From Rhodobacter sp. (lineage in GTDB: Bacteria > Pseudomonadota > Alphaproteobacteria > Rhodobacterales > Rhodobacteraceae): a stretch of 64,000 bases of DNA. Under the pieces are notes generated by a model that worked only from the letters and a program-made list of their open reading frames with translations, did not search any database and was not told the DNA's origin. Below are positions 51,887 to 61,978 of this stretch, one piece after another (the first letter of the stretch is position 1; each line of letters starts with the position of its first letter). Made by a program: the position numbers and the translations under genes. The DNA is taken from positions 248,001 to 312,000 of the forward strand of contig JACKKF010000013.1 of NCBI GenBank assembly GCA_020637555.1. Direction: 5' to 3'.

Positions 51887-51904
51887 CGCCTCGGTTCGCG
51901 CCGG

Positions 51905-52654
51905 TCAGCCGCGCAGCGCGGGCAGGCCGACGCCCGTGCTTTCGAACCCGCCGTCGGCGGCGATGATCTGGCCGGTCACATAGCTGGCCTTGTCCGAACA
52001 CAGGAACACGATCACCTCGGCGATCTCGCGTTCGCTGCCATAGCGGTTCAGCGGAATCGCGTCGTGATAGGCATCGATGATGTCCTGGGTGTGCACCGCC
52101 ATCGCCAGCTTGGTGCGCACCGGACCGGGGCAGACACAGTTGCAACGGATTCCGTATTCCCCCAGTTCCGCCGCCTGCTGCTTTGTCAACTGGATCACCG
52201 CCGCCTTGGACGTGCCATAGGCCACCCGCAGCGTCGAGGCCCGCAACCCCGAAATGGACGCGATGTTCACAAGGGCGCCCTTCGATTCGCGCAAGGCCGG
52301 CGTGACTGCCTGGCTGACCAGGAAAACGCCGTCCAGATTGGTTTCCATCACCGTGCGCCAGCGGCGGAAATCGGTCTCCTCGATCGGGCCGAAGTCGGCC
52401 ACACCGGCGTTGTTCACCACCGCGTCGATGCGGCCGAACCGCGCCATCACCTCGGGCACCATCGCGGCCACTTCCGCGGGTTGCGACACGTCGCAGCAAA
52501 ACGCCCGCGCCCCCTCGAGATCGGCCGAGGCCGAATCGAGCGCGGGTTCGTCGCGGTCGATCATGGCGACCTGCCAGCCCTGTTCCAGGAACAGTTTCGT
52601 GGTGGCCAGTCCGATGCCGCGCGCGGCGCCGGTCACAAGGGCGATCTTTTGCAT
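51905..52654 (-). CDS. SDR family oxidoreductase
   Basis: A 249-aa classical short-chain dehydrogenase. TGAARGIGLA at 8-17; MIDRDEPAL after beta2, whose aspartate favours NAD; NNAGVADFG; catalytic NIASISGL serine; AYGTSKAAV with Y and K; and CNCVCPGPVRTKLA. C-terminal YVTGQIIAADGGFE. GAGGAG precedes the ATG, and the start lies nine bases after the ureohydrolase stop, so the two are probably one operon and may act on the same pathway. The exact substrate is unclear. Confidence 0.86.
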   Translation of the reverse strand: MQKIALVTGAARGIGLATTKLFLEQGWQVAMIDRDEPALDSASADLEGARAFCCDVSQPAEVAAMVPEVMARFGRIDAVVNNAGVADFGPIEETDFRRWRTVMETNLDGVFLVSQAVTPALRESKGALVNIASISGLRASTLRVAYGTSKAAVIQLTKQQAAELGEYGIRCNCVCPGPVRTKLAMAVHTQDIIDAYHDAIPLNRYGSEREIAEVIVFLCSDKASYVTGQIIAADGGFESTGVGLPALRG

Positions 52655-52663
52655 GGGCTCTCC

Positions 52664-53617
52664 TCAACTCATCCCGGTCACGATGGCGCAGAGCATCTCG
52701 AACATCAAGGAGGCGCCCAGAAAGGCCGTCCCGCCCGAGGGGTCGAACGGTGGCGAGACCTCGACCAGGTCGGCACCGACGATGCGGGTGCCGCTCAGTC
52801 CGCGCGCGCATTCCAGCGCCTGCCAGCTTGTCGGGCCGCCGACCTCGGGCGTTCCGGTGCCGGGCGCAAAGGCCGGGTCCACGAAGTCGATGTCATAGCT
52901 GACATAGGTGTCGCCCGTTCCGGCGATCGCGCGGGCCTCGGTCATCACATCGGTGACGCCGCGCGCGTGGAATTCCTCGATCGGGATGACCCGGATGCCG
53001 ACGCTGCGCGCAAAGTCGCGGTCCTCGCTGTCATAGGCCGTGCCGCGAATGCCGATCATGCACACGCGCCGCGGGTCCAGCAGCCCCTCTTCGACGGCAC
53101 GCCGGAACGGGGTGCCGTGGGTATACATCTGACCGTTGAAATAGCTGTGGAACAGGTCGGTGTGGCTGTCGAAATGGATCATGCCCAGCGGTCGATCCCG
53201 GGCCAGTGCCCGCAGGATCGGCAGGGTGCACAGATGGTCGCCGCCCGCCGTCAGCGGGATGACCCCGGCCTGGCGCACGCGCGCATAGAACGCCGTCATG
53301 CGCGCCAGCGTGTCCTGCAGATCGGCCGGGTTCGGACCGACATCGCCCAGATCGGCGCAGTTCACGGTTTCGAACGGGCGCAGACCGGTGATGCCATGCT
53401 GGGCGCGGATCATGGTCGAGGCGTCGCGCAATTGCCGGGGGCCGTGGCGCGGGCCGGGGCGGTTGGTGGTGCCGCCATCCCACGGCGCGCCGATCAGGCC
53501 CACCTGAACCTGCGCCAGGCGCGGGTCGTCCAGCGGCACATGCGGCAACCGCATGAAGGTGGGGATTCCCGCGAACCGCGGCAGATCAAAGCCCGAGACG
53601 GGTTGAAAATCACTCAT
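52664..53617 (-). CDS. Ureohydrolase (agmatinase/guanidino-acid hydrolase family)
   Basis: A 317-aa arginase-superfamily binuclear manganese enzyme that splits a guanidino compound to urea and an amine. Metal motifs: GGDHLCTLPI (first His), MIHFDSHTDLFHSYF (D-x-H-x-D), and SYDIDFVDPAFAPGTGTPEVGG (D-x-D). SHTD replaces the AHTD/AHSD common in agmatinase. The stretch MYTHGTPFRRAVEEGLLDP occurs in agmatinases and in guanidinobutyrases/guanidinopropionases, so the substrate is not settled. Downstream SDR in the same transcript. Divergent from glpK. Confidence 0.85.
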   Translation of the reverse strand: MSDFQPVSGFDLPRFAGIPTFMRLPHVPLDDPRLAQVQVGLIGAPWDGGTTNRPGPRHGPRQLRDASTMIRAQHGITGLRPFETVNCADLGDVGPNPADLQDTLARMTAFYARVRQAGVIPLTAGGDHLCTLPILRALARDRPLGMIHFDSHTDLFHSYFNGQMYTHGTPFRRAVEEGLLDPRRVCMIGIRGTAYDSEDRDFARSVGIRVIPIEEFHARGVTDVMTEARAIAGTGDTYVSYDIDFVDPAFAPGTGTPEVGGPTSWQALECARGLSGTRIVGADLVEVSPPFDPSGGTAFLGASLMFEMLCAIVTGMS

Positions 53618-53711
53618 GCGCAGCCCCCTGTTTCGCGGCAGGAAAGCAGACTGTCGCCCTCTTGTCACGCGGCGCGCGGGCGTTAGGCTGACGGTCTGAC
53701 CGGGAGGAACC

Positions 53712-55190
53712 ATGCCGATACTCGCCATCGACCAGGGCACCACATCGAGCCGCGCCATCGTCTTTGACGATGACCTGGCGGTCAAGGCTGTCGCCCAGCA
53801 AGAGTTTCCGCAGCATTTCCCTGCCTCGGGCTGGGTCGAACATGACCCCGCCGACCTGTGGCGCACGGTTCTGGACACCTGCCGCGCGGCGCTGGAACAG
53901 GCGGGCCCGGTGCAGGCCATCGGCATCACCAACCAGCGCGAAACGCTGGTCATCTGGGACCGGGCCACGGGCGAACCGATCCATCGCGCGATCGTCTGGC
54001 AGGACCGCCGCACCGCCGAGGTCTGCGCCCGGCTCAGATCGGCCGGGCACGAAGCCGAAGTCACCGCCCGCACCGGCCTGCTGCTGGACCCCTATTTCAG
54101 CGCGACCAAGGCCGCCTGGATCCTGGACCATGTGCCGGGCGCGCGGGCGCGTGCGGACCGCGGCGAACTGGCGCTGGGCACGGTGGACAGCTTCCTGATC
54201 TGGCACCTGACGCAGGGGCGCGTCCATGCCACCGATGCCACCAATGCCGCGCGAACGCTACTGTATAACATCGGCACCCATGCCTGGGATGCCGACCTGT
54301 GCCGCCTGTTCGACGTGCCGATGCCGCTGCTGCCCGAGGTGCGCGATTGCAACGCCGCCTATGGGGAAACCACGCTTTTCGGGGCGCCGATCCCGATTCT
54401 GGGCGTGGCGGGCGATCAGCAGGCGGCGACCATCGGCCAGGCCTGTTTTCAGCCCGGCATGATGAAATCGACCTATGGAACCGGCTGTTTCGCGCTGATG
54501 AACACGGGTGCGGTGCGCGTGCCCTCGCACAACCGGTTGCTGACGACGGTCGCCTATCAGCTGGACGGGCGCGTCACCTATGCGCTGGAAGGGTCGATCT
54601 TCATCGCCGGGGCCGTGGTGCAATGGTTGCGCGACGGGCTGCGGATCATCACTGCGGCGGACCAGACGCAGGCCCTGGCCGAGGCCGCCGATCCCGACCA
54701 GGCGCTGATCGTGGTGCCGGCCTTTACCGGCCTCGGTGCGCCCTATTGGCAACCGCAGGCGCGCGGTGCCGTGTTCGGCCTGACCCGCAATTCGGGCCCG
54801 GCCGAGATGGCGCGCGCGGCGCTGGAAAGCGTCGGGTTCCAGACCCGCGACCTGGCCGAGGCCATGCGCGCCGACTGGGCCGCCAGCGGCGAGGTGGCGG
54901 CGCAGGGCGTGTTGCGGGTCGATGGCGGCATGAGCGCCAGCGCCTATACCATGCAGTTCCTGTCGGACATCCTGGGCGCGCCCGTGGACCGCCCCCGCGT
55001 GCTGGAAACGACCGCCCTGGGCGCGGCCTGGCTTGCGGGGCACAGCGCCGGTCTGCTGCCCGGGCCCGAGGGGTTTGCCCGCCACTGGGCGCTGGAGCGT
55101 CGGTTCGAGCCGACCTTGCCCGCCGACCGGCGCGAGGCCCGGTATGCGGCCTGGAAACGCGCGGTTGCGGCGACCATCGCCGCGGCCTGA
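53712..55190 (+). CDS. glpK: Glycerol kinase
   Basis: A 492-aa FGGY kinase forming glycerol-3-phosphate. N-terminal [17 protein letters not shown] phosphate loop, [39 protein letters not shown] (glycerol-binding), [48 protein letters not shown] (FGGY-type ATPase region), [12 protein letters not shown] and [25 protein letters not shown] precedes the ATG. No glpF or glpD nearby. The 3' end abuts the SRPBCC gene on the other strand without a gap. Confidence 0.93.
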   Translation: MPILAIDQGTTSSRAIVFDDDLAVKAVAQQEFPQHFPASGWVEHDPADLWRTVLDTCRAALEQAGPVQAIGITNQRETLVIWDRATGEPIHRAIVWQDRRTAEVCARLRSAGHEAEVTARTGLLLDPYFSATKAAWILDHVPGARARADRGELALGTVDSFLIWHLTQGRVHATDATNAARTLLYNIGTHAWDADLCRLFDVPMPLLPEVRDCNAAYGETTLFGAPIPILGVAGDQQAATIGQACFQPGMMKSTYGTGCFALMNTGAVRVPSHNRLLTTVAYQLDGRVTYALEGSIFIAGAVVQWLRDGLRIITAADQTQALAEAADPDQALIVVPAFTGLGAPYWQPQARGAVFGLTRNSGPAEMARAALESVGFQTRDLAEAMRADWAASGEVAAQGVLRVDGGMSASAYTMQFLSDILGAPVDRPRVLETTALGAAWLAGHSAGLLPGPEGFARHWALERRFEPTLPADRREARYAAWKRAVAATIAAA

Positions 55191-55625
55191 CTAGACCTTG
55201 GGCCGGCCGAAGGCGTGAATCATGCGGTTCAGCTGGCCCTCGGCCTTGCCGCGCACCAGGCGCAGCGATTGCAGCGCAAGCTTGGCCATCATCGTGTGCG
55301 CGGTCACGTCGGCGCGGGCCATCACCCGGCAGCCGCCATCGGGCAGATCGTAGAAATCCAGCCCGATCCCGGCGCTGGCCAGGGTCGAGGCGACGGTCAT
55401 CCGCATCGTTTCGTTGGGCCTGACTTCCTCGAGTTGCGCGGTGAATTGCCGGGGCTCGTTGCGCCAGTCCACGGCGCAATCCCAGCGCGGAACCGGGTCC
55501 GATCCGGCCGGCGTGCTTGAGATGCCGAACTTCTGCATCACCTCGTCGAACCGCTGCGGATCGCGGAAGGCAGCCAGCACGCGCGCGCGGGGCCGCTGAA
55601 AGTCGCGCGTCGTCTCAATCCGCAT
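55191..55625 (-). CDS. SRPBCC family protein
   Basis: A 144-aa single-domain START/Bet v1-like protein. It begins MRIETTRDFQRPRARVLAAFRDPQRF, the usual first strand and helix, then WDCAVDWRNEPRQFTAQLEEVRPNETMRMTVAST and a long C-terminal helix ALQSLRLVRGKAEGQLNRMIHAF. Such proteins form a hydrophobic pocket for lipids or other ligands. It overlaps the 3' end of nudC by 11 bases, so they are co-translated. No specific ligand can be inferred. Confidence 0.8.
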   Translation of the reverse strand: MRIETTRDFQRPRARVLAAFRDPQRFDEVMQKFGISSTPAGSDPVPRWDCAVDWRNEPRQFTAQLEEVRPNETMRMTVASTLASAGIGLDFYDLPDGGCRVMARADVTAHTMMAKLALQSLRLVRGKAEGQLNRMIHAFGRPKV

Positions 55626-56610
55626 CCGGCTGCCCCGGGTTGGTCACGGCGTGGCCGATCTCGCCTGCCATCCAGCGCGACAGCAGTTCATAGGCAATCG
55701 CCCCCGAACGGGGCCGGCGGATACGCGGATGCGTTCCGTCCAGGGCCCGGGCCAGGTCGTCGCGTGTCAGCCACAGCGCGTCCTCCAGCTCGTGATCCAG
55801 GGTGATGGTGTCGGTTTCGGCCTGGGCGGCGAACCCCAGCATCAGCGAATTCGGCCAGGCCCAGGGTTGCGAGGCGACGTAGGTGACCGTGCCCACGCGC
55901 ACGCCGGTTTCCTCGCGCACCTCGCGGCGGACGGCGGCTTCCAGCGATTCGCCCGGTTCGACGAATCCGGCCAGGGTGGAATACATCCCCTCGGGCCAGC
56001 CGGGCGAACGACCCAGCAGGACGCGGTCGCCCTTTTGCACCAGCATGATGACCACCGGGTCGGTGCGCGGGAAATGCGGCGTGCGGCAGGACGGACACAC
56101 GCGCTGCCATCCGGCCATCGCCAGATCGCTGGGTTGCCCGCAGGCCGAGCAATGCCGATGCGACCCGTGCCAGTTCAGCAGCGCCCGCGTGGTTGACACC
56201 ATGGCGGCCTCGACCGCGCCCAGCCGCATCATCAGGCCGCGCAATTCGGCATACCGATGCCCTTGGGGCAGGGCGGGATGGGCATATTCGGTCGGATCGA
56301 AAAAGCCGGACATCGCGGCTTCGTCCAGCCCCTCGGGCACCCACGACGAAAGGTCGGCGGCGAACCGGGCCGTGCCGTCGTGACGGCCCAGAAAGATCCA
56401 GTCGGGCGCGGCATCCCGCAGGATCGGATCGCCGGGTGCCAGCCAGACGACCTGCACCGCGTCGTCGCCCCGGATCAGCGGCCGGCCGCGCCACATGGGC
56501 AGCACCAGCGTGGCGGGATCGGACCGCAATTCGCCCAAAGCCTGCGCATCACCGCGCAGCTCGGCCATCCGATCATCCCATTCGGCGGAAAAGACGATGC
56601 TGCGCTGCAA
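55615..56610 (-). CDS. nudC: NAD(+)/NADH pyrophosphatase NudC
   Basis: A 331-aa Nudix hydrolase that splits NAD(H) and removes NAD caps from RNA. N-terminal NUDIX-like domain to about 150, a zinc ribbon HCSACGQ...RVCPSC (four cysteines), then the Nudix box beginning GFVEPGESLEAAV and closing REVREETGV. The NudC-specific SQPWAWPNSLMLGF (SQPWPFPxS-type motif) follows. ATG at 56610. The first 40 or so codons may contain the promoter-proximal end of the nudC-SRPBCC unit. Upstream 56611-56840 is A/T-richer and holds its promoter, not assignable. Confidence 0.92.
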   Translation of the reverse strand: MQRSIVFSAEWDDRMAELRGDAQALGELRSDPATLVLPMWRGRPLIRGDDAVQVVWLAPGDPILRDAAPDWIFLGRHDGTARFAADLSSWVPEGLDEAAMSGFFDPTEYAHPALPQGHRYAELRGLMMRLGAVEAAMVSTTRALLNWHGSHRHCSACGQPSDLAMAGWQRVCPSCRTPHFPRTDPVVIMLVQKGDRVLLGRSPGWPEGMYSTLAGFVEPGESLEAAVRREVREETGVRVGTVTYVASQPWAWPNSLMLGFAAQAETDTITLDHELEDALWLTRDDLARALDGTHPRIRRPRSGAIAYELLSRWMAGEIGHAVTNPGQPDAD

Positions 56611-56840
56611 TAAAACCCCCTTTGGATTGTGGTCTGCTTATGCCATTCTGTGCCCGAAGAAAACACACCGGCGGTTGGCTGCGCTCTTTGTTCGTTGCAA
56701 TTCAACCCAGAGGTGTAGATACTTGCCCCGTAAGTGTCTGTGTTTTGTCTCAATTGTGCCATTGAGTCTCGACAACCTAGTCGCGCACTGTGCGCACCCT
56801 TCGTGTTCTTGTCGGTCATGCGACAGTGGGATGTGAAACC

Positions 56841-58778
56841 GTGATTGTCCGAGGGAAGCCTTTGCTCAACTCTGCACTCTTCAGTGGCCTGGCAGTCGGG
56901 CAACGCGCCGTGCACCTGCGGGTGATCGAGACCACGGACCTGCACCAGCACCTGCTTCCCTATGACTACTATGCCGACCGCCCGCTTGACGGGATCGGCC
57001 TGGCCCATGCCGCCCACCTGATCGATGCCGCCCGCGCCGAGGCCGCGAACGCGCTGCTGTTCGACAATGGCGATTTCCTGCAAGGCACGCCCATGGGCGA
57101 CCTGGTCGCCTATGAAAAGGGCCTGCGCGAGGGCGATCTGCATCCGGTCATGGCGGCGATGAACGCGCTGCAGTTCGACGCGATCACGCTGGGCAACCAC
57201 GAATTCAACTATGGGCTGGATTTCCTGATGAAGGCCCTGACCGGCGCGGCCTTTCCGGTCGTGTCCGCGAACCTCGCCGTGGCCAAGGGCGCCGACCCGC
57301 GCCGCGACCGCACCCTGGTCAAGCCCTATGTGTTGCTGGACCGGATGCTGAAGGACGATCTGGGCCATCCCCACCCGATCCGCATCGGCATCATCGGCTT
57401 TGCACCGCCGCAGGTCATGAACTGGGATCATTCGGCGCTGGAAGGTCGCCTTCAGGCCCGCGATATCGTCGAAGCCGCGCGTGCCTGGGTGCCGGAAATG
57501 CGCGAGGCCGGGGCGGATCTGATCCTTGCCTTGGCGCATACCGGCATCGGCGCGGCCCGTCACAGCGACGGGATGGAAAACGCCGCCGTCCCGCTGGCCC
57601 GAGTCGCGGGTCTGGATGCGCTGCTCACCGGGCACAGCCATCTGATGTTCCCCTCGCCCATGTTCAACGACCTGCCCGAGGTCGACGTTGCCGCCGGCAC
57701 CATTGCCGGAAAGCCGGCTGTCATGGGCGGATGCTGGGGTGCGCATATCGGTGTCATCGACCTGCTCCTGATGCGCGAGGCAGGTGAATGGCGGGTGCTG
57801 GGCACGCGGTCCGAGGTGCGCTCGCTCTCCGAGGGGGCAGGCGCGGGCCAGCCCCATGCGGTATCGCAGGTCGTGGCCTCGGCGCATGAAGAGACCTTGC
57901 AGGCGATCCGCCGCCCCGTCGGGCAGAGCGATCGCGCGCTGCACAGCTATTTCTCGCATCTTGGCGTGACCGGATCGCTGCAACTGGTGGCCGAGGCACA
58001 GCGCGACTATGTGCGCGCGCGGCTCAGGGATCCCGAACTGAGCGACCTGCCGATCCTGTCCGCCGTCGCCCCGTTCAAGGCCGGGGGCCGCAACGGGCCC
58101 GCGGGCTATACCGATGTGCCAAAGGGGCCGCTGGCGCTCAGGCATGTCGCCGATCTCTATCCGTTTCCCAATGCCATCGCGGCGCTGTGCCTGACCGGCG
58201 CCGAGGTGATCGAATGGCTCGAACGGTCGGCATCGGCTTACAACCAGATCCGGCCCGGTTCGACCGGCACATTGCTGCGCGATCCCGATGTTCCGGGCTA
58301 CAATTTCGAGGTGATCGACCCGCTCGACGTGGTGTTCGACCTGTCGCAACCCGCGCGCTACGGGCCCGATGGCACGCTGGCGGATGACCGCGCGCGGCGC
58401 GTCGTCTCGGTGCGGATGCAGGGTCAACCGCTCGATCCGCAGGCGCAATACATCCTGTGCACCAACAGCTACCGGGCCGGAGGCGCGGGGGCCTTTGTCG
58501 GTGCGCGCGCCGCCAACCTGGTGTTGGCGGACGAACGGGTCACGCGCGACATCCTGCTGGGTCACATCCGGCAGAACGGCACCGGCGCCGAGGACGCGCA
58601 GCGCGTGCAGGGCGCGCGAATCCGCTTCAAGGCGATGCCCGGCACTTCGGTCATCTTTGAAACGGGACCGTCGGCCCGGCGCTATCTGGACCAGATCGCC
58701 GCCTTCCACCCCGAGCCGCGCGGCCTGACCCGGCAAGGGTTCCTGCGCCTGAAGCTGGACCTGTCCGACGGGGCCTGA
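56841..58778 (+). CDS. 2',3'-cyclic-nucleotide 2'-phosphodiesterase/3'-nucleotidase-like protein
   Basis: A roughly 645-aa protein of the CpdB/5'-nucleotidase family. The metallophosphoesterase part has RVIETTDLHQHLLPYDYYAD, FDNGDFLQGTPMGD, ITLGNHEFNYGLDFL, AHTGIG and LTGHSHLMFP. The C-terminal 5'-nucleotidase domain has LYPFPNAIAALCLTGAEVIEWLE and CTNSYRAGGAGAF. No signal peptide is visible, unlike E. coli CpdB. All candidate starts before the first motif are non-ATG: GTG 56790, GTG 56841, TTG 56862; 56841 is a compromise. If cytosolic, it would recycle RNA-derived cyclic nucleotides inside the cell. Confidence 0.8.
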   Translation: MIVRGKPLLNSALFSGLAVGQRAVHLRVIETTDLHQHLLPYDYYADRPLDGIGLAHAAHLIDAARAEAANALLFDNGDFLQGTPMGDLVAYEKGLREGDLHPVMAAMNALQFDAITLGNHEFNYGLDFLMKALTGAAFPVVSANLAVAKGADPRRDRTLVKPYVLLDRMLKDDLGHPHPIRIGIIGFAPPQVMNWDHSALEGRLQARDIVEAARAWVPEMREAGADLILALAHTGIGAARHSDGMENAAVPLARVAGLDALLTGHSHLMFPSPMFNDLPEVDVAAGTIAGKPAVMGGCWGAHIGVIDLLLMREAGEWRVLGTRSEVRSLSEGAGAGQPHAVSQVVASAHEETLQAIRRPVGQSDRALHSYFSHLGVTGSLQLVAEAQRDYVRARLRDPELSDLPILSAVAPFKAGGRNGPAGYTDVPKGPLALRHVADLYPFPNAIAALCLTGAEVIEWLERSASAYNQIRPGSTGTLLRDPDVPGYNFEVIDPLDVVFDLSQPARYGPDGTLADDRARRVVSVRMQGQPLDPQAQYILCTNSYRAGGAGAFVGARAANLVLADERVTRDILLGHIRQNGTGAEDAQRVQGARIRFKAMPGTSVIFETGPSARRYLDQIAAFHPEPRGLTRQGFLRLKLDLSDGA

Positions 58779-58918
58779 CGCGCTGTTCCTTCACGCTTCG
58801 CAAGACGCAAGTGGGCTCCGCTCACGCAGGGTTCCGGTCCTTGCACGCATCCGGTCTGGCAGGGGACCGCTGCGCGTGCCCATACCCCGGGGGTTCGCTT
58901 TTTCCCCTGGAGGTTCCC

Positions 58919-59401
58919 GTGTCCGCGATCGTTCAAGGCATCCCGTTGTGGGTTGCGCCCCTGTTATTCGTGCTTGTCGCTCTGGGTCTGCGCGCCACGC
59001 GCCCCCGCACCACCAGCCCGCTTGTGCTCTACGCGCTGCCGCTCCTCGGATTGATGGGAGTCAACCGTGCGGCCAATCTGCCCCATGGCGACCTCGCCCT
59101 CGGCCTGCTGCTTGCCGGTTGCCTGGCCGGCAGCCTTGTCGGCTATGCGCGCCAGGCGCGCTGGATCGTCGGCCGGGATGCGCGCCGGGTCATGCTGCGG
59201 GGCGAATGGATGACGATGGCCACCATGCTCGGCCTGTTCGCCGTCAACTTCGCGGTGGGCATGACGCAGGGTGCGGCACCGGGGGTCGCCGCCAGCACCG
59301 GCTTTGCGGCCGCCTATGGGCTGGTGGCGGGGGGACTGTCGGGCCTGTTCCTTGGGCGCGCCGTCCGGGTGGCGTTCTGGCCGGTTCAGGCGGCAGGCTG
59401 A
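58919..59401 (+). CDS. Small integral membrane protein, unknown (possibly DUF6622-like)
   Basis: A 160-aa membrane protein with about five hydrophobic segments: LWVAPLLFVLVALGL, SPLVLYALPLLGLMGV, LALGLLLAGCLAGSLVGYA, MTMATMLGLFAVNFAVG and FAAAYGLVAGGLSGLFLG. Between the first two lies the basic loop RATRPRTT. GTG at 58919 is the start, with GGAGG six bases upstream; the frame to 58811 adds residues unlike a membrane protein. It resembles DUF6622 proteins by layout, a weak call. A bidirectional terminator lies five bases after the stop. Confidence 0.68.
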   Translation: MSAIVQGIPLWVAPLLFVLVALGLRATRPRTTSPLVLYALPLLGLMGVNRAANLPHGDLALGLLLAGCLAGSLVGYARQARWIVGRDARRVMLRGEWMTMATMLGLFAVNFAVGMTQGAAPGVAASTGFAAAYGLVAGGLSGLFLGRAVRVAFWPVQAAG

Positions 59402-59405
59402 CACG

Positions 59406-59433
59406 GAAAAGGGCCGCATGCGCGGCCCTTTTC
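59406..59433. terminator. Bidirectional rho-independent terminator
   Basis: Perfect inverted repeat GAAAAGGGCCGC-ATGC-GCGGCCCTTTTC with 12-base arms. A-run before and T-run after the GC stem, so it works on both strands. It separates the membrane gene (plus) from the dehydrogenase gene (minus), which converge here. Confidence 0.9.
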
Positions 59434-59450
59434 GCATCGGGGTGACGTAG

Positions 59451-59470
59451 GGTGCGTGCAAGCACGCACC
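59451..59470. repeat. REP-like palindrome
   Basis: GGTGCGTGC-AA-GCACGCACC, with 9-base arms, inside TAG...TTA flanks. Palindromes of this GGTGCGT...ACGCACC kind are dispersed in many proteobacterial genomes. It lies between the terminator and the stop of the dehydrogenase gene. Only one copy was seen here. Confidence 0.55.
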
Positions 59471-59477
59471 TTACCTG

Positions 59478-61978
59478 TCAGCCGTCCTTGCGGATGACCG
59501 CGTTGGTGGGGTCGTAGGGCGAATCTTCGGCCACCACGGCATCCCACTCCTTCAACTGGATCTTCACTTTCAGCCGGGTGCCCACGTCGGCCAGATCCGG
59601 GCGCACATAGCCCATGCCGATCTGCTTGCCAAAGGCGACCGACCAGCCGCCCGAGGTCAGACGCCCGACCTTCTCGCCATTCAGCAGGATCGCTTCCTTG
59701 CCCCAGGGGTCCGTATCCGACGGGCCGTCGATCAGCAGGGTCACGCATTTCGACCGGATGCCGGTGTCCAGCATCGCCTGCTTGCCGCGGAAGTCCTTGG
59801 TCAGGTCGATGAAGCGGTCCAGGCCGGCCTCGGCGGGGGTGGCGTCACGACCCAGTTCGTTGCCAAAGGCGCGGTAGCTCTTTTCCTGCCGCAGCCAGTT
59901 TTGCGCGCGCGCTCCCACCGGCTTCAGCCCATGCTTCTCGCCCGCTTTCAGCAGCAGGTCCCACAGATAGCGCCCGAACTCGACCGGGTAGTGCAGCTCC
60001 CAGCCCAGTTCGCCGGTATAGGCCACGCGGATCGCACGCACCGGGCACATGCCCAGTTCGATGTCGCGATAGCTCAGCCAGGGGAACCGCTTGTTCGACA
60101 GCGCGGTTTCGGGCGATGCGTCCTTGACGATCTCGTTCAGGATCGCGCGGGCGTTCGGCCCGGCCAGCGCATAGACGCCCCATTGCGTGGTGATGTCGTG
60201 GCAATCCACATAGTCACCGCCGGCAGCGCGGAAATCCTCGATGGATTTCTTCAGGAAATCGCCGTCGTAATCCGTCCAGGCACCGGCCGAGATCAGGTAA
60301 TACTCGTCATCCTTCAGCCGGACGATGGTGTATTCCGTGCGCGTCGTGCCCGCGTCGGTCAGGGCATAGGTCAGGTTGATGCGCCCGACCTTGGGCAGCT
60401 TGTTGCAGGTGAAGTGATCCAGAAACGCCGTTGCGCCGGGGCCCCGCACCAGATGCTTGGTAAAGGCCGAGGCGTCGATGATGCCGCAGGTCTCGCGCAC
60501 CGCCTGGGCCTCGTCGCGGGCATATTGCCACCAGGCCCCGCGACGGAACGACCGGCTGTTATGGTCGAAGTCGGCGGGCGCATCGACGGGGCCGTAATAG
60601 TTCGGGCGTTCCCAGCCGTTGACCTGGCCCATCTGGGCACCCAGCGCGATCTGGCGATCATAGGCCGGCGCGGTGCGCAGCGGACGGCAGGATTCGCGCT
60701 CTTCGTCGGGGTGGTGCAGGATGAAGACGTGTTCATAGCACTCTTCATTCTTGCGCGCCGCGTATTCGGTGGTCATCCAGCCGCCGTAGCGTTTGGGGTC
60801 CAGCGACGCCATGTCGATCTCGGCCTCGCCCTGCGTGATCAGCTGCGCCAGGTATTTGCCGGTGCCGCCCGCGGCGGTGATGCCAAAGCTGAAGCCCTCG
60901 GCCAGCCACATGTTGCGCAGCCCGGGCGCTGGGCCGACCAGCGGGTTGCCGTCCGGCGTGTAGCAGATCGGGCCGTTGAAATCGTCCTTCAGACCCACGG
61001 TTTCCGAGGTCGGAATCCGGTGGATCATCGACATGTATTCTTCTTCGATCCGCTCAAGATCCAGCTGGAACAGGTCGGCGCGGAAGCTTTCGGGCACATC
61101 ATAGAGGAACCGCGCGGGCGCATTGCGCTCATACGGCCCCAGATCCAGCCGCCGCGTTCCTCGCGCACGTACCACTTGGCGTCGGCATCGCGCAGCACCG
61201 GATGTTCCGGGTTGCCCGCCGCGCGCCAGGCTTGCAGCGCCGGGTCGGGCTCGGTCACGATATACTGGTGCTCGACCGGGATCGCGGGGATCTTGATCCC
61301 CAGCAGCCGCGCGGTGCGCTGCGCGTGGTTGCCGGTAGCGGTGACGACATGCTCGGCGGTGATCTCGAATGTCTCGTCCGAGGGCACCAGCATCCCGCCC
61401 TTTTCCACCATCCGCGTGCAGGACACGATCCATTCGGACCCGGTCCAGCGATAGGCGTCGACCTGGATCTTGCGCTCGATCGTGCAGCCCAGTTGCCGCG
61501 CGCCCTTGGCCATGGCCTGGGTCACGTCGGCGGGGTTGATATAGCCGTCCTGAGGGTGGAACAGCGCGCCCTTCAGATCGTCGGTGCGCACCAGCGGCCA
61601 GCGGTCCTTGATCTGCGCCGGGGTCAGGAATTCATGATAGACACCGGCGGTCTCGGCGACCGAGGAATAGAGCATGTATTCATCCATCCGGGCATCGGTC
61701 TGCGCCATGCGCAGGTTGCCGCAGATGGAAAAGCCCGCGTTCAGGCCGGTCTCGGCCTCAAGCGTCTTGTAGAAATTGACCGAATACTTGTGGATATGCG
61801 TGGTCGCATAGCTCATGTTGAACAGGGGCAGCAAACCGGCGGCGTGCCAGGTGGAGCCCGAGGTCAACTCGTCGCGTTCGACCAGCATGGTATCCCAGCC
61901 GGCCTTTGCAAGATGATAGGCGATCCCGGTGCCGACCGCACCACCGCCGACGACAAGGGCTCTCACATGGGTTTTCAT
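59478..61978 (-). pseudogene. FAD-dependent dimethylglycine/sarcosine dehydrogenase-like protein, one frameshift
   Basis: Full-length product would be about 833 aa: an N-terminal FAD oxidoreductase (ALVVGGGAVGTGIAYHL at 8-22; TSGSTWHAAGLLP; ITAEHVVTATGNHAQR) and a C-terminal GcvT-like folate-binding part (TYALTDAGTTRTEYTI; LAGPNARAIL; YTGELGWELHYPVE). Such enzymes oxidatively demethylate dimethylglycine or sarcosine and pass the one-carbon unit to THF. The frame breaks near 61141: after WYVREERGGWI the sequence needs one more base (ATCTGG for ATCCTGG) to continue as LGPYERNAPARFLYDVPESF. Both halves are otherwise clean. It may be a sequence error rather than a true pseudogene. Confidence 0.82.

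Noticed and set aside
59451..59470. Recombination or attachment site
   Set aside because: The palindrome has no nearby integrase or tRNA and fits the widespread REP-like GGTGCGT class better.
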